DNA of 64,000 nucleotides from Loktanella sp. DSM 29012 (GCF_900110705.1 NZ_FOEJ01000002.1:372001-436000); one strand, 5' to 3'; positions 17,039-27,395 are shown, numbered from the stretch's first letter. Notes: generated by a model from the sequence alone, not told the origin. Translations and numbers: made by a program.

Positions 17039-18058
17039 TCAGTTCAGCATACGCGCGTCAGCGGGCGGCAGATAGCTTGGATCGAAATAGAGAGCTGCGT
17101 CAGGTTCATTCACGAACTCATAGACGCTTTTGGTCTGTTCGATCGCGCTGGCCATCCGCGCATCGTCGATCCCGCCCATGCCGTTTTCGGCCACGTAGTC
17201 GGTCAGCACATTAGCATCGATCGACATTTGCAGACGCTCGGTTTCCAGTGCGGCATCGGCGGCCGGGTTGCGTTCGATCAGCGCCGCAATCGCTGCGTCA
17301 GGCGTTGCGATGGCGTCCTTCCAGCCCATCGCCACGGCGGTCAGGAAACCCGTCACGGCATCCGGGTTGGCGGCGGCAAAATCAGTATTCACGATGATCG
17401 CATTGCCATACAGATCGACACCGTAGTCAGCCATCAGCAGCGTCGAGATATCGTCTGCCTCCACGCCCAGACGTTTCAGGTTCAGCACGGACGAAAACGA
17501 GAACCCCGTGATCGCAGCCACTTCGCCTTCGGCCAGCATCGGCTCTCGGGTCGGGAAACCGACAGGTTCGACCGTGATGCTGTCGATATCCAGACCGGTT
17601 TCCGCAGCAAAGATCGGGAACTGCGCCCAGGCCCCATCGGGCGGCGGTGCGCCCAGAACCTTGCCTGCGAGGTCAGCCGGGGCTTCGACGCCCAGCGACT
17701 TGCGCCCGACCACGGCAAAGGGTGGTTTGTCATAAACCATCATCACGGCAGTCACAGGCGCGCCGGGGTTCTGGTCAAGGAATCGCATCAACGAATTGAT
17801 GTCAGCGAATCCGATGGGAAAGGCCCCTGTCGCGACCTTGGGGATCGCATCCAGTGAGCCCGCGCCTTCGCTGATCGTGACTTCCAACCCCTGATCGGTG
17901 AAATATCCAGCATCAAGTGCATGAAAATAGGGCGCTGCCGGGCCTTCGAATTTCCAGTCCAGCGAGAACGGCATTTCGGTCTGCGCGATCGCGGGGGCCG
18001 CAATCAGAGCCGCAGCAGCAGCAAGCATCGAGGTATGAAGCGTCATGTTTTGTCCCAT
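17039..18058 (-). CDS. ABC transporter substrate-binding protein, NMT1/THI5-like
   Basis: A 339-residue periplasmic binding protein. The signal peptide reads MTLHTSMLAAAAALIAAPAI with cleavage after AIA. The mature start FSLDWKFEGPAAPYFHALDA, then GYFTDQGLEVTI, is the hallmark of NMT1/THI5-like (SsuA/ThiY) binders of pyrimidines, sulfonates, nitrate or similar small molecules. The ATG at 18058 is the outermost candidate; a second ATG at 18046 is equally possible. It heads the operon with ATPase and permease. No TPP riboswitch is visible upstream, which argues against a thiamine-precursor transporter under classical control. The neighbouring ureohydrolase hints at a guanidino or amine ligand, which is untested. 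Confidence 0.88.
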   Translation of the reverse strand: MGQNMTLHTSMLAAAAALIAAPAIAQTEMPFSLDWKFEGPAAPYFHALDAGYFTDQGLEVTISEGAGSLDAIPKVATGAFPIGFADINSLMRFLDQNPGAPVTAVMMVYDKPPFAVVGRKSLGVEAPADLAGKVLGAPPPDGAWAQFPIFAAETGLDIDSITVEPVGFPTREPMLAEGEVAAITGFSFSSVLNLKRLGVEADDISTLLMADYGVDLYGNAIIVNTDFAAANPDAVTGFLTAVAMGWKDAIATPDAAIAALIERNPAADAALETERLQMSIDANVLTDYVAENGMGGIDDARMASAIEQTKSVYEFVNEPDAALYFDPSYLPPADARMLN

Positions 18059-18331
18059 TCTGATGATTTCCCGGTGACGCTAGCGACGTGAATGACATCG
18101 CGCGAGTCCAATCTTGGCATCGGTCATGTCGGACATCTGGCTCATCTGGCCTGCCTGAAAACTAATCACCTGTTGACCCACGCTGCTGAACGATTCACGT
18201 TTTTACAAACCATCCTGCGGCGGTGCCGCTTGAATTGCGCGGCGCGCTCGGCGATCTTGCCCAGAATAACAGGATTTATACCGCATGCCGCACCCGGATC
18301 GACAGCCAGCGCCCGACAACAAGATTCATCC

Positions 18332-19216
18332 ATGATCGGTGGGATTGATCTGGGCGGCACAAAGATCGAGGCGCGCCTGTTCGATGATACGGCACTGCAG
18401 ACGTGCGATTTGCGTCGCGTGCCGACACCGCTGGATGATTTTGATGCACTATTCGCGGGATTGATTGCACAAATCAACTGGCTACGGGATCAGGCAGACG
18501 ATCCCGATCTGGCCATTGGCGTTTGCGTGCCCGGCGTGATCGACCCGCAGACCGGCGCGGTCTGGGCGGCAAACGTGCCACTGTCGGGGCAGGATCTGGG
18601 GGCCGCGCTGACTGCGCATTATGGCCGCAGTTTGCCTGTTGTCGTCGACAGCATGGCATTTGCCTATTCGGAAACCCACGGTGGGGCCGGTCAGAACGGA
18701 CGCTGCGTGCTGGGGCTGGTGCTGGGCACGGGTGTCGGTGCCGGGCTGTGCCTGGACGGCGCATTTCCGCCGCGCGCGGTCGGGTTGGCTGTGGAAATCG
18801 GCCATGTCGGCGTGCCTGCCCGCGCCCTGGCGCGCCACGGATTGCCTCTTTGGGCCTGTGGCTGCGGACGCGCGGGATGCTGGGAAACCTGCATTTCCGG
18901 GACAGGTCTGGCCCGGTTGGCGTCCCATGTCACAGGGCAGACCATACCTGCAGAGCAGGTGACAGACCCTGCAACGCTCGACATCTGGGTGGACCTGACC
19001 GGCGAGGCGCTGGCCACGTTGCAAAACCTGATCGACCCTGACGTCATCGTCATCGGCGGCGGGCTGAGCCGGCGCGCCGATCTGATCGCCTGTTTGCCTG
19101 CGGCACTGGACATGCACCGACTGGGCCAGACCCGTGCCCCCGCAATCCGCGCAGCGCAACATGGCGACAGTTCCGGTGCGCGCGGTGCGGCCCTGCTTGC
19201 GGCCACACGATGCTGA
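18332..19216 (+). CDS. nagK: ROK-family N-acetylglucosamine kinase
   Basis: A 294-residue sugar kinase. The ATP phosphate-binding motif GGIDLGGTKIEA is at the N-terminus. The ROK catalytic Asp is in VVVDSMAFA (Asp in place of the frequent ND pair), and GLVLGTGVGAGL is the second phosphate loop. The zinc site is the His of EIGHVGV plus CGCGRAGCWE. The ATG at 18332 starts exactly at the fold. It overlaps nagA by 7 bases, so the kinase product GlcNAc-6-phosphate goes directly to the deacetylase. The pair suggests use of GlcNAc from chitin or recycling of cell-wall amino sugars; no GlcNAc transporter is in the window. Confidence 0.88.
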   Translation: MIGGIDLGGTKIEARLFDDTALQTCDLRRVPTPLDDFDALFAGLIAQINWLRDQADDPDLAIGVCVPGVIDPQTGAVWAANVPLSGQDLGAALTAHYGRSLPVVVDSMAFAYSETHGGAGQNGRCVLGLVLGTGVGAGLCLDGAFPPRAVGLAVEIGHVGVPARALARHGLPLWACGCGRAGCWETCISGTGLARLASHVTGQTIPAEQVTDPATLDIWVDLTGEALATLQNLIDPDVIVIGGGLSRRADLIACLPAALDMHRLGQTRAPAIRAAQHGDSSGARGAALLAATRC

Positions 19217-20307
19217 TCGCGCCTGACCTGTTGTGGGAATCCGGTCGCGGCATGACCGGGATGGGTGTCACGCTGGCAGGCGGTCTGGTCACGCATATCG
19301 CCCCCTTGGCCGGGGCAACGCCGGACCTGCGCGTCGCAGTGCTGATGCCCGGTTGCACCGATTTGCAGGTGAACGGCGGCGGTGGCGTGTTGTTCAACAA
19401 TGATCCCACAGTCGACGGGCTGGAACGGATCGTCGCCGCGCATCAGACCCGCGGCACGGCAGAGGTCATGGCCACGGTCATCACAGACCACCCCGATGTG
19501 ACCGAGACCGCGGCCCAAGCCGTGATCGCCGCCCGCACCATGCCCGGCCTGCTGGGCCTGCATATCGAAGGACCGCATATCGCGCTGGCGCGACGCGGCA
19601 CCCACGACCCTGACGCCATCCGTCCACTGGACGCACGCACGGTTGACCTGATCGCGCAGCTGCGCGCCCATGACATTCCGGTCATGCTGACCCTCGCGCC
19701 CGAATGCAGCGACGCCGGGCTGATGGAACAGGTCTCGGCCACCGGCGCAATCCTGTCGGCGGGGCATTCGGATGCGACGGCGCCACAGACGGCCGCCGCA
19801 CTGGATGCCGGGATCACCTGTTTCACCCATCTGTTCAACGCGATGCCACCGATGACATCGCGCGCGCCGGGGATCGTGGGGGCTGCGCTGCGATCAGAGG
19901 CCTATTGCGGCCTTATCGCGGATGGCATCCATGTGGACTGGGACATGATCCGGATCGCCATGGCCGCGCGGCCAGTTGCGGATCGCATGTTCCTCGTCTC
20001 GGACGCGATGGCGACGGTCGGTGGCCCGGATGAATTCGACCTGTATGGGCGGACGATCCGCGTGGCCGATGGAGCGCTGATCAATGCAGAGGGTGCGCTG
20101 GCAGGCGCACATCTGGACATGGTGACCGCTTGTGCCAACATTCACCACCACGCCGGCGTATCCGTCGCACAGGCCATTCGCATGGCAACCGACATTCCGC
20201 GCACCGTTATGGGCCTGCGCCCCAGATCAATCGTTCTGGAAACCCCGGTGCGCGACCTGCTGGCACTTGACATGGACATGCAGCGCATCATCCTGCCCGA
20301 TCAATAG
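19210..20307 (+). CDS. nagA: N-acetylglucosamine-6-phosphate deacetylase
   Basis: A 365-residue amidohydrolase that makes glucosamine-6-phosphate and acetate. Visible landmarks are DLQVNGGGGVLFN, the metal-binding Glu in GLHIEGPHI, His in ILSAGHSDA, THLFNAMPPM and the catalytic Asp in LVSDAMATVG. The ATG overlaps the nagK stop by 7 bases. The last bases overlap the convergent MarR-type gene. The deaminase NagB or a NagQ-type step is not nearby. Function is assigned with good confidence from the motifs and the nagK pairing. Confidence 0.95.
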   Translation: MLIAPDLLWESGRGMTGMGVTLAGGLVTHIAPLAGATPDLRVAVLMPGCTDLQVNGGGGVLFNNDPTVDGLERIVAAHQTRGTAEVMATVITDHPDVTETAAQAVIAARTMPGLLGLHIEGPHIALARRGTHDPDAIRPLDARTVDLIAQLRAHDIPVMLTLAPECSDAGLMEQVSATGAILSAGHSDATAPQTAAALDAGITCFTHLFNAMPPMTSRAPGIVGAALRSEAYCGLIADGIHVDWDMIRIAMAARPVADRMFLVSDAMATVGGPDEFDLYGRTIRVADGALINAEGALAGAHLDMVTACANIHHHAGVSVAQAIRMATDIPRTVMGLRPRSIVLETPVRDLLALDMDMQRIILPDQ

Positions 20308-20822
20308 ATGTAGCGGATTTGTTCAGTCCAGTAGCGTTCCATCCGGCGCAGGGACCCGTTGATTTCGTCGATCCGCGTCTGATCCATCACGCCAGACGAC
20401 ACCAGATCACCCGCATGTCGGGCAAACAGATCCGACAACGCCCGGTGCACCACACGCCCTTTTTCGGTCAGCCGCACCCGCACTGAGCGACGGTCAATGT
20501 CGGACCGCTGGTGGTGCATATAGCCGCCATCGACCAGCTTCTTGAGGTTATAGCTGACGTTCGATCCCTGGTAGTAACCACGCGATTTCAATTCGCCGGC
20601 GGTCACTTCCTTGTCGCCGACGTTGAACAGCAGCAGCGCCTGCACCGGGTTGATATCCTGCATGCCCAGCCGTTCGAATTCATCCTTGATCACGTCCAGC
20701 AGCAACCGGTGCAGCCGTTCGACCATGACCAGCGTATCCAGATAGCTTTGCAGAAAAACCCGGACCAGCGGTGGCGTATCGCACTGATCCGCGGCCTTTG
20801 GTATATTGGCATGCAATGTCAT
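20301..20822 (-). CDS. MarR-type winged-helix transcriptional regulator
   Basis: A 173-residue regulator. The winged helix spans roughly residues 55-130, with TAGELKSRGYYQGSNVSYNL as the helix-turn-helix and DIDRRSVRVRLTEKG as the wing, the standard MarR D-x-R-x-x-x-V-x-L pattern. Long helices at both ends should form the dimer interface. It resembles LdtR-type alphaproteobacterial regulators, but this is from memory and uncertain. The ATG at 20822 is chosen; a longer frame would enter the upstream region and sdhE in another frame. The end overlaps nagA by 7 bases convergently, so regulation of nagKA by it is not implied. Confidence 0.85.
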   Translation of the reverse strand: MTLHANIPKAADQCDTPPLVRVFLQSYLDTLVMVERLHRLLLDVIKDEFERLGMQDINPVQALLLFNVGDKEVTAGELKSRGYYQGSNVSYNLKKLVDGGYMHHQRSDIDRRSVRVRLTEKGRVVHRALSDLFARHAGDLVSSGVMDQTRIDEINGSLRRMERYWTEQIRYIY

Positions 20823-20878
20823 CGCGGAATCCCTTGGGCGGCTGGCTCTCAGGATGATCCGAATTGTGAAATTTTCCG

Positions 20879-21157
20879 TTAATCGCCGCGCGGTCGCGTC
20901 AATCCTTGCGCCAGAACAGCAATATCGGCGACCATCGGGGCGAACCTGGCCGGTGCCTCGGATTGGCCGGAAACCCAGCGATAGATTTCCAGATCGCTTT
21001 CTTCCATCAGATCCTCGTAGGTGCGCAGATCCTCGGCACCGTATTCCGCCAGCCGCGCCTTGGCAAAAGCCGACAGAATGAGGTCCATTTCCTTGATCCC
21101 GCGGCGCATCGACCGCATGGCCAGCCGCTTGCGCGTAATGTCCAGATCCTCGGTCAT
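20879..21157 (-). CDS. sdhE: FAD assembly factor SdhE (succinate dehydrogenase flavinylation)
   Basis: A 92-residue Sdh5/DUF339 protein. The conserved surface RRGIKEMD (the RGxxE motif that contacts the SdhA flavin site) and the later TYEDLMEESDLEIYRW pattern identify it. It helps attach FAD covalently to the succinate dehydrogenase flavoprotein subunit in the cytoplasm. Length is normal for the family. It is coupled by an ATGA overlap to the upstream XRE regulator gene. No sdh genes are in the window. Confidence 0.93.
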   Translation of the reverse strand: MTEDLDITRKRLAMRSMRRGIKEMDLILSAFAKARLAEYGAEDLRTYEDLMEESDLEIYRWVSGQSEAPARFAPMVADIAVLAQGLTRPRGD

Positions 21158-21543
21158 TGCGGCACCTCCAGCGCCCGGCGCAAACGTTTTTCCAACCGCG
21201 CCAGTTTATCGGCATCCCGTGCGATCGACATACGCAAATCGCGCATCTGCGACAACAATTCACTGATTTCGGGGGCGATGCTGACCACGTCGTCGGGGGC
21301 CGCGACGCCCTCGCCCTCGCCAGTCAGCAACCAGCCCAATGATACGTTCAGCATGCCCGCCATCATCGACAGGCGGTTCGCACGCGGTTCCTTGAGGTCC
21401 TCTTCCCATGCGCTGACGGTGCCTGTCTTGACGCCCAGCTTCTTGGCCAGGTCGGATACGCTCATACCTGCGGCATCGCGCGCCGCCGTCAGCCGGTCGC
21501 CGAATGTCGCGGCATCATCGCTATACCAGTCGTTGTCTTGCAT
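21154..21543 (-). CDS. XRE-family helix-turn-helix regulator
   Basis: A 129-residue protein with a Cro/C1-type HTH at about residues 15-70 (FGDRLTAARDAAGMSVSDLA, then KTGTVSAWEEDLKEPR). A leucine-rich helix near the C-terminus (LLSQMRDLRMSIARDADKLA) may be a coiled-coil dimer interface. The ATG at 21543 follows an AAGGATG ribosome-binding site; the longer upstream frame overlaps the divergent aminotransferase gene and is rejected. It is translationally coupled to sdhE. Its target is unknown. The divergent aminotransferase promoter 80 bases away is a natural candidate. Confidence 0.88.
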   Translation of the reverse strand: MQDNDWYSDDAATFGDRLTAARDAAGMSVSDLAKKLGVKTGTVSAWEEDLKEPRANRLSMMAGMLNVSLGWLLTGEGEGVAAPDDVVSIAPEISELLSQMRDLRMSIARDADKLARLEKRLRRALEVPQ

Positions 21544-21592
21544 CGCGGGGCCATCCTTGTTGCTTGCCTGATGTGGTACACACATCCTATGA

Positions 21593-22828
<1,236 letters not shown>

Positions 22829-22840
22829 CAGGGATCGGGT

Positions 22841-22861
22841 GGCTGGCCAATCCGGCCAGCC
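22841..22861 (+). terminator. Hairpin after the aminotransferase gene
   Basis: GGCTGGCC and GGCCAGCC form a perfect 8-base stem with a 5-base loop, 12 bases after the aspC stop. Only a weak TTAATT follows, so termination may be partial. The next gene on the same strand begins 40 bases later. Confidence 0.5.
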
Positions 22862-22900
22862 GGTGGTTAATTGATCGCGAACCAAGGATTGATGGGGTTT

Positions 22901-23335
22901 ATGGGCGCAGACCTGCCAGACTATTATTTCCGCATCCGTGAAAACGGTGCTGTCGTGTTCAAGGTCGACACCGAGAACCGGCAACGCCGGATCGAGATGA
23001 ACCAGCTGGCTGTGGTCAACGTCCGCAACGGCGAGGTGAAACCCCACGGCGACACCATCCTGTCAGAGGCCGATATCGCGGCAATACAGGAATGGCTGGA
23101 TGCGCGTGTGGCGCTCTTGGCCCAGCGGGATATCGACGACATCCATCGCGCCATCGACTACCTGAACATCACGACCCAATGGGTGCAATCCAAGGCGACG
23201 GATGCGCAGCTGGACAGCGTGACGGACCCTTTGCTGCTGGCAATGCATGATCTGCGCAGCACGCTGGTGCGCAAAAAGGCGGACCGGATCCTCAGTCAGG
23301 CCGATGGCGGCAAGGCTGACAAACCGCGCGACTAG
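22901..23335 (+). CDS. Conserved hypothetical protein
   Basis: A 144-residue soluble protein that I do not recognize as a named family. It begins MGADLPDYYFRIRENGAVVF and shows an N-terminal beta-rich part followed by helices (about 60-130) rich in charged residues, with no signal peptide or membrane segment. Two ATG codons (22892 and 22901) and a TTG at 22871 are possible starts; I use 22901 because the clear domain begins there, though AAGGA lies closer to 22892. Its TAG stop shares CTAG with the convergent DedA gene. Confidence 0.7.
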   Translation: MGADLPDYYFRIRENGAVVFKVDTENRQRRIEMNQLAVVNVRNGEVKPHGDTILSEADIAAIQEWLDARVALLAQRDIDDIHRAIDYLNITTQWVQSKATDAQLDSVTDPLLLAMHDLRSTLVRKKADRILSQADGGKADKPRD

Positions 23336-23940
23336 CCGCGCGATCGGGCGATCAGTTTGCGCAGCACGCGAAACACGTACCACACCAAGAGCACTGTCAG
23401 CAGGATGTTGGTCACCGGGTTCAGATAGATGCCCACGCGGTCATAATTGGCCGACAGCAGATACCCCGCTGCGATCAACCCCGCGTTCCAGATGGCAGAT
23501 CCAATCGTGGTGTAGATGAAAAAAGTGCGCAGCCGCATGCCCGACAGGCCCGCGGGCACCGAAATCAGCGTGCGGATGCCGGGGACCATGCGGCCAAAAA
23601 ACACCGCCGCCTTGTCGTGCCGGTCGAACCATTCGATCGCGCGCCGCACGTCAGCGACCTCGAGCGTCAGCCAGACACCATAGCGTTCGATGAATGCCTC
23701 CAGTCGCTTGCGCCCGATGGCCTGTCCAACCCAGAACCACAGATAGGCCCCCGCCACGGCCCCGATGGTGCCCATCACGAAAATCGCGATCAGCGACACC
23801 TTGCCCTGCGCGGCCTGAAACCCGGCCAGCGGCATGACCAGTTCGGACGGGATCGGCGGAAAGACGTTTTCCAAAAACATCACCACACCGACCCCCAGCG
23901 CGCCCAGTGTGTCGATCATGCGCGTGATGAAATCAAACAT
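23332..23940 (-). CDS. DedA-family membrane protein
   Basis: A 202-residue inner-membrane protein of the SNARE-associated/DedA (VTT domain) family. It shows the conserved ENVFPPIPSELVMPLAG start with its key Glu, a membrane segment with G-x-x-x-G-A-Y-L-W-F-W, and the FFGRMVPGIRTLISVPAGL motif with functional Arg residues. DedA proteins recycle lipid carriers or phospholipids across the membrane and depend on the proton motive force. Its start overlaps the MATE gene by 8 bases. A role in returning undecaprenyl phosphate is possible and would fit a polysaccharide-producing cell; this is inference. Confidence 0.9.
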   Translation of the reverse strand: MFDFITRMIDTLGALGVGVVMFLENVFPPIPSELVMPLAGFQAAQGKVSLIAIFVMGTIGAVAGAYLWFWVGQAIGRKRLEAFIERYGVWLTLEVADVRRAIEWFDRHDKAAVFFGRMVPGIRTLISVPAGLSGMRLRTFFIYTTIGSAIWNAGLIAAGYLLSANYDRVGIYLNPVTNILLTVLLVWYVFRVLRKLIARSRG

Positions 23941-25318
23941 GCGGATGCCCCTGCGTTGCCGAGGAGGTGGGCAGGATACGACGTTGAATCAACATCCGCC
24001 AGCACAGCGCGACGGCGGCAAAGGCCAGACCGATGGTCAGCCCCAGCCACAGGCCCTGCGGCCCCCAGCCCAGCGTAAAGGCCATGACATAGCTCAGCGG
24101 AATGGCGATCACCCAATAGCTGATGGTCGCGATGATCATCGGGATGAACGTGTCCTGCAATCCGCGCAGCACGCCCAGCGCGATGACCTGGGCCGCATCC
24201 ACGATCTGGAACAACGCGGCCAGCGCCAGCAGGCTGGCCCCCAGCGGCAGGATCATCGGCAGGGCCGGATCATCGGGGTCGACGAACAATGCGATCAATG
24301 ATTGCGGCACGGCGAGGAACACGGCGATGGTGAACAGCACGAACAGACCCGACAGGCCGAATGCCGTCACCGCGCCCCGGCGCAGACCCACCGCATCACC
24401 GCGACCGAATGCGCGCCCCGCACGCACCGTGGCCGCCTGCCCGATGGCGATATGGATCATGAACATCAGGCTGGTCAGTTGCAGGGCGATGCCGTGGCTG
24501 GCCAGTGCGATCTTGCCGATCCAGCCCATCATGATCGTGCTGGCGGTGAACAGGCCACCCTCGGCCAAGGCCGTTATACCGATGGGCCAACCCAAACGGA
24601 ACACCCGTGCCATGATCTGCGGGTCGGGACGGAACGGATTGCGCAGCAATTCGTATTCCGGCAGCTTGCGCAGGATATAGATGATCAGCAGCACCACGGT
24701 GCCGCTTTGCATTGCAACGGACGCGATGGCCGCGCCCCTGATCCCCAGCTCGGGCGCGCCGAAATTGCCGAAAATGAGCATGTAGTTGACACCTACGTTC
24801 AGCACTGCCGCAGCAATCGTGGCCCACAGGATAAAGGCGGTCAGTTCCAGCGCCACCAGAAAGGATTTCAGCGTCATGACGATCAGCGCAGGGATCATGC
24901 CCAGAATCGCGATTCCCAGGTAGGCGCCGCCCGCACTTGCGATTTCAGGGGTCTGTCCGATAGCCAGCAGGATCGGTTCCGCCCAGAAAAACGGCAGCGA
25001 CACAACCACGGCGTAGAGGATCGAAAGCCAAACCGCCATGCGTGTCACGCGGCGGGCAGTCTGCGCGTCATCCGCCTCGGATGCGGCGGCGACAAGCGGT
25101 GTGACGGCCTGGGCGAACCCTGCACCCACGATGAAAATGACGAAAAACAGGCTGGTGGCCAGCGTCGCCGCCGCCAGCGCGCTGACGTCGTACCACCCCA
25201 GCATCACCGTATCGGTGATGTGGATCGCGAATTGCGCCATGTTGCTGGCGACCAGCGGGGCGCCCAGCCTGACGACGGCGCGGATATGATCCGGATAGGT
25301 GAATGCAACAGTAGCCAT
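23933..25318 (-). CDS. MATE-family multidrug efflux transporter
   Basis: A 461-residue, twelve-helix transporter of the NorM type in the MATE family. The start HIRAVVRLGAPLVASNMAQF and HITDTVMLGWYDVSALAAA are typical of helix 1-2, and the second half repeats the fold from about residue 240 (MARVFRLGWPIGITALAEGG). Members exchange sodium or protons for cationic drugs at the inner membrane. The ATG at 25318 is well placed. It overlaps the DedA start by 8 bases, so the two form one transcription unit. Confidence 0.9.
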   Translation of the reverse strand: MATVAFTYPDHIRAVVRLGAPLVASNMAQFAIHITDTVMLGWYDVSALAAATLATSLFFVIFIVGAGFAQAVTPLVAAASEADDAQTARRVTRMAVWLSILYAVVVSLPFFWAEPILLAIGQTPEIASAGGAYLGIAILGMIPALIVMTLKSFLVALELTAFILWATIAAAVLNVGVNYMLIFGNFGAPELGIRGAAIASVAMQSGTVVLLIIYILRKLPEYELLRNPFRPDPQIMARVFRLGWPIGITALAEGGLFTASTIMMGWIGKIALASHGIALQLTSLMFMIHIAIGQAATVRAGRAFGRGDAVGLRRGAVTAFGLSGLFVLFTIAVFLAVPQSLIALFVDPDDPALPMILPLGASLLALAALFQIVDAAQVIALGVLRGLQDTFIPMIIATISYWVIAIPLSYVMAFTLGWGPQGLWLGLTIGLAFAAVALCWRMLIQRRILPTSSATQGHPHV

Positions 25319-25362
25319 GCCCGGGGTTTAGGCCCGATCCATCGCCTCGTCCACTGCCAGCG

Positions 25363-26172
25363 TCACCCCTGATCGGGAAACACCTGCTGCAATTCCGCAT
25401 CGAAGCGTGCCCAGGAAATCGACGCCTTGTTGCCGGCATATCCGTGATAGTGCGACCGCCCCGACGAGGTCGGCAAACCAGCCCAGATCCGGGCCAGATT
25501 GTTCATGAACCGATGTCGTCCCATGTCGCCGCGGCGCACAGCCTGCAAACCGGCCTCATGCAGCAGCACATCTGCCAGACGGTCCTGCACGGACGGGGAA
25601 AACAGGTGATTTTCGCTCAGGCCAGCCTCGCGGACGACGCGGCGCAGCGTGCTGGGGATGAACTGATACCGTCCGATGGCGTGGTTTTGGCCCGGCGTCG
25701 CGTCGATCCAGGCGTAGATTTCGCCGATCGTCAGCCGCGTGGGGCGATCAGGTGGCTGTATGTCCGCACCAAAGACGACCGCATCATAGCCGTCGCGATG
25801 CGATTCAGCCTGCCCGATGACCTGCCGGATGATGTACACATCGCGGTCGCCGACGGGTCCCGCCAGCATGATGCGGCGATCCGGTGCCGCAAGGCGCGAG
25901 GTCCCCGCTGTCGCATGTTGGTCGGTGCCTGCAGGACGCGGCGGCAATGGGGCGAACATGCTGCCACCTGCCTGACCGGCAAACAGGCTGGGGCCTTGCG
26001 TCAACGCGGCAGGCCTGGGCGCGGGGTCCCGCGACACGATCAGCGGGCCGCGTTTTTGCATCAACGGGGCCGCCACGGTCGTGCGCGGATTGGCCTGCGG
26101 CCTGTCCGGCCAGAAACTGACCAGTGTCGCACTGGCCGCAAGGGTTGCTGCAAAGAGATGTTTCAAAATCAT
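25363..26172 (-). CDS. Secreted lysozyme-like (muramidase) protein
   Basis: A 269-residue exported protein. Starting at the ATG at 26172 it has a signal peptide MILKHLFAATLAASATLVSF. A low-complexity Pro/Ala linker to about residue 110 follows, then a lysozyme-fold domain. The probable catalytic Glu is in VIGQAESHRDGYDAVVFGA, and the companion segment reads LTIGEIYAWIDATPGQNHAI, then GRYQFIPSTL. The last strand pair includes HGYAGNKASISWARF. It should cleave peptidoglycan. No phage genes surround it, so it looks like a chromosomal cell-wall enzyme. The longer ATG at 26208 has no ribosome-binding site. Confidence 0.75.
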   Translation of the reverse strand: MILKHLFAATLAASATLVSFWPDRPQANPRTTVAAPLMQKRGPLIVSRDPAPRPAALTQGPSLFAGQAGGSMFAPLPPRPAGTDQHATAGTSRLAAPDRRIMLAGPVGDRDVYIIRQVIGQAESHRDGYDAVVFGADIQPPDRPTRLTIGEIYAWIDATPGQNHAIGRYQFIPSTLRRVVREAGLSENHLFSPSVQDRLADVLLHEAGLQAVRRGDMGRHRFMNNLARIWAGLPTSSGRSHYHGYAGNKASISWARFDAELQQVFPDQG

Positions 26173-26241
26173 GGCCCGCCCGGAATAATTGAGGATCGGG
26201 CGGACCATGTGGCGAATGTGTTGAAATTTCGTGTCCTGGCG

Positions 26242-27126
26242 TCAGCCGTCGAGCACGTCGCGCCAACTGTGGGCGGGGGCGAAACCGACCATGTGTTTTG
26301 CCTTGGTGTTGTCGTAGAACGTTTCGTTTTCGCCCATCGGCCGGGTCTGTTTCACCCCCGCGTAGAACCGCGACATGACGTCGTCACTGGTCAGGTTCAC
26401 GCTCATGTCGTCGTTGGACACGTTGAACACCTCATAGCCCAGACCGTCGGTGTTCAGACAGCATTCCACCATCTGCGCCAGATCGCGCGCGTCGATATAG
26501 GCAAAGATATTGCGCCGCCGCAGCGCCGGATCATCCATGAACGCCGGAAAGTTTGCGGCATATTCGTGCGGCTCTATCACGTTGTTGATGCGCAGACCGT
26601 AAATGTCGGTGCCGCTGCGCTCCTGAAAACTGCGTGCGCAAGCCTCGTTGACGACCTTGGACATCGCATAGCTGTCCTGCGGTACGGTCGGATGGTCCTC
26701 GTCGATAGGGACGTAGGCGGGCTTCAGCTCTCCGTCGTAGAAACAGATGCCGTAGGTGGTTTCGGAACTGGCAAAGATCACCTTTGGGATGCCCAGTTTC
26801 GTCGCCGCATCCAGCACGTTGTAGGTGGACATGGTATTCGCCTCGAACGTGACGTTGTCCGGCTGGATCATGATGCGCGGCACGGCTGCAAAATGCACCA
26901 CGGCGTCATAATGCGGCACGCCGGAACCGGGTTCCAGTTCCTCGAAATCGGCAAAGGCCCGCATGGCGTTGAACACCTGACCGGCATCGGTCAGATCGAC
27001 CCGCAGGCTGCGCCCGTCCGCCTCGGCCGCCAGATCGACGTTCGTGACCTGATGTCCCAGCGCACGCAGATGTGCGACGGCATATTTGCCTGCCTTGCCG
27101 CTGCCGCCGGTGAAAAAGATACGCAT
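26242..27126 (-). CDS. NAD-dependent epimerase/dehydratase family protein
   Basis: A 294-residue extended SDR. The Rossmann glycine motif FFTGGSGKAGKYA is at the N-terminus, and the catalytic Tyr-x-x-x-Lys is in DSYAMSKVVNE. A hydrophobic VVHFAAVPR strand precedes the cofactor-side Ser in FASSETTYG. The ATG at 27126 follows AGAGGAA; the longer frame is not supported. Substrates of this family include nucleotide sugars and sugar acids. The gene stands apart from the polysaccharide cluster and is divergent from the secreted hydrolase gene, so its substrate is unknown. It could act on uronate or sugar lactone intermediates. Confidence 0.85.
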   Translation of the reverse strand: MRIFFTGGSGKAGKYAVAHLRALGHQVTNVDLAAEADGRSLRVDLTDAGQVFNAMRAFADFEELEPGSGVPHYDAVVHFAAVPRIMIQPDNVTFEANTMSTYNVLDAATKLGIPKVIFASSETTYGICFYDGELKPAYVPIDEDHPTVPQDSYAMSKVVNEACARSFQERSGTDIYGLRINNVIEPHEYAANFPAFMDDPALRRRNIFAYIDARDLAQMVECCLNTDGLGYEVFNVSNDDMSVNLTSDDVMSRFYAGVKQTRPMGENETFYDNTKAKHMVGFAPAHSWRDVLDG

Positions 27127-27361
27127 TTGATATTCCTCTGTGATGCCCGTCACCCGGGACCTTGGTGCGATCATTCACTGCCAGCCGGGCGCGGTCAAAC
27201 AGATCGCCGATACGCACGGCCCTCTGCACTGGGCCCGCCCGCCGTCGCACCACCCGCCCGCGCGAAGGTCCCACTTAAAACACGGCCAAATTCCGCATAG
27301 CGGATTGGAATTTCATTTTTGCACTTCCACAATGCCGCATCACGTCGCATCGTGGCGGCAG

Positions 27362-27395
<34 letters not shown>

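Noticed and set aside
18059-18331. A TPP (thiamine) riboswitch upstream of the NMT1/THI5-like binding protein
   Set aside because: No sequence resembling the conserved TPP core was seen on either strand of this gap.
25363-26172. The lysozyme-like gene as evidence of a prophage
   Set aside because: No other phage gene, integrase or attachment repeat is present; the gene sits among housekeeping and transport genes.
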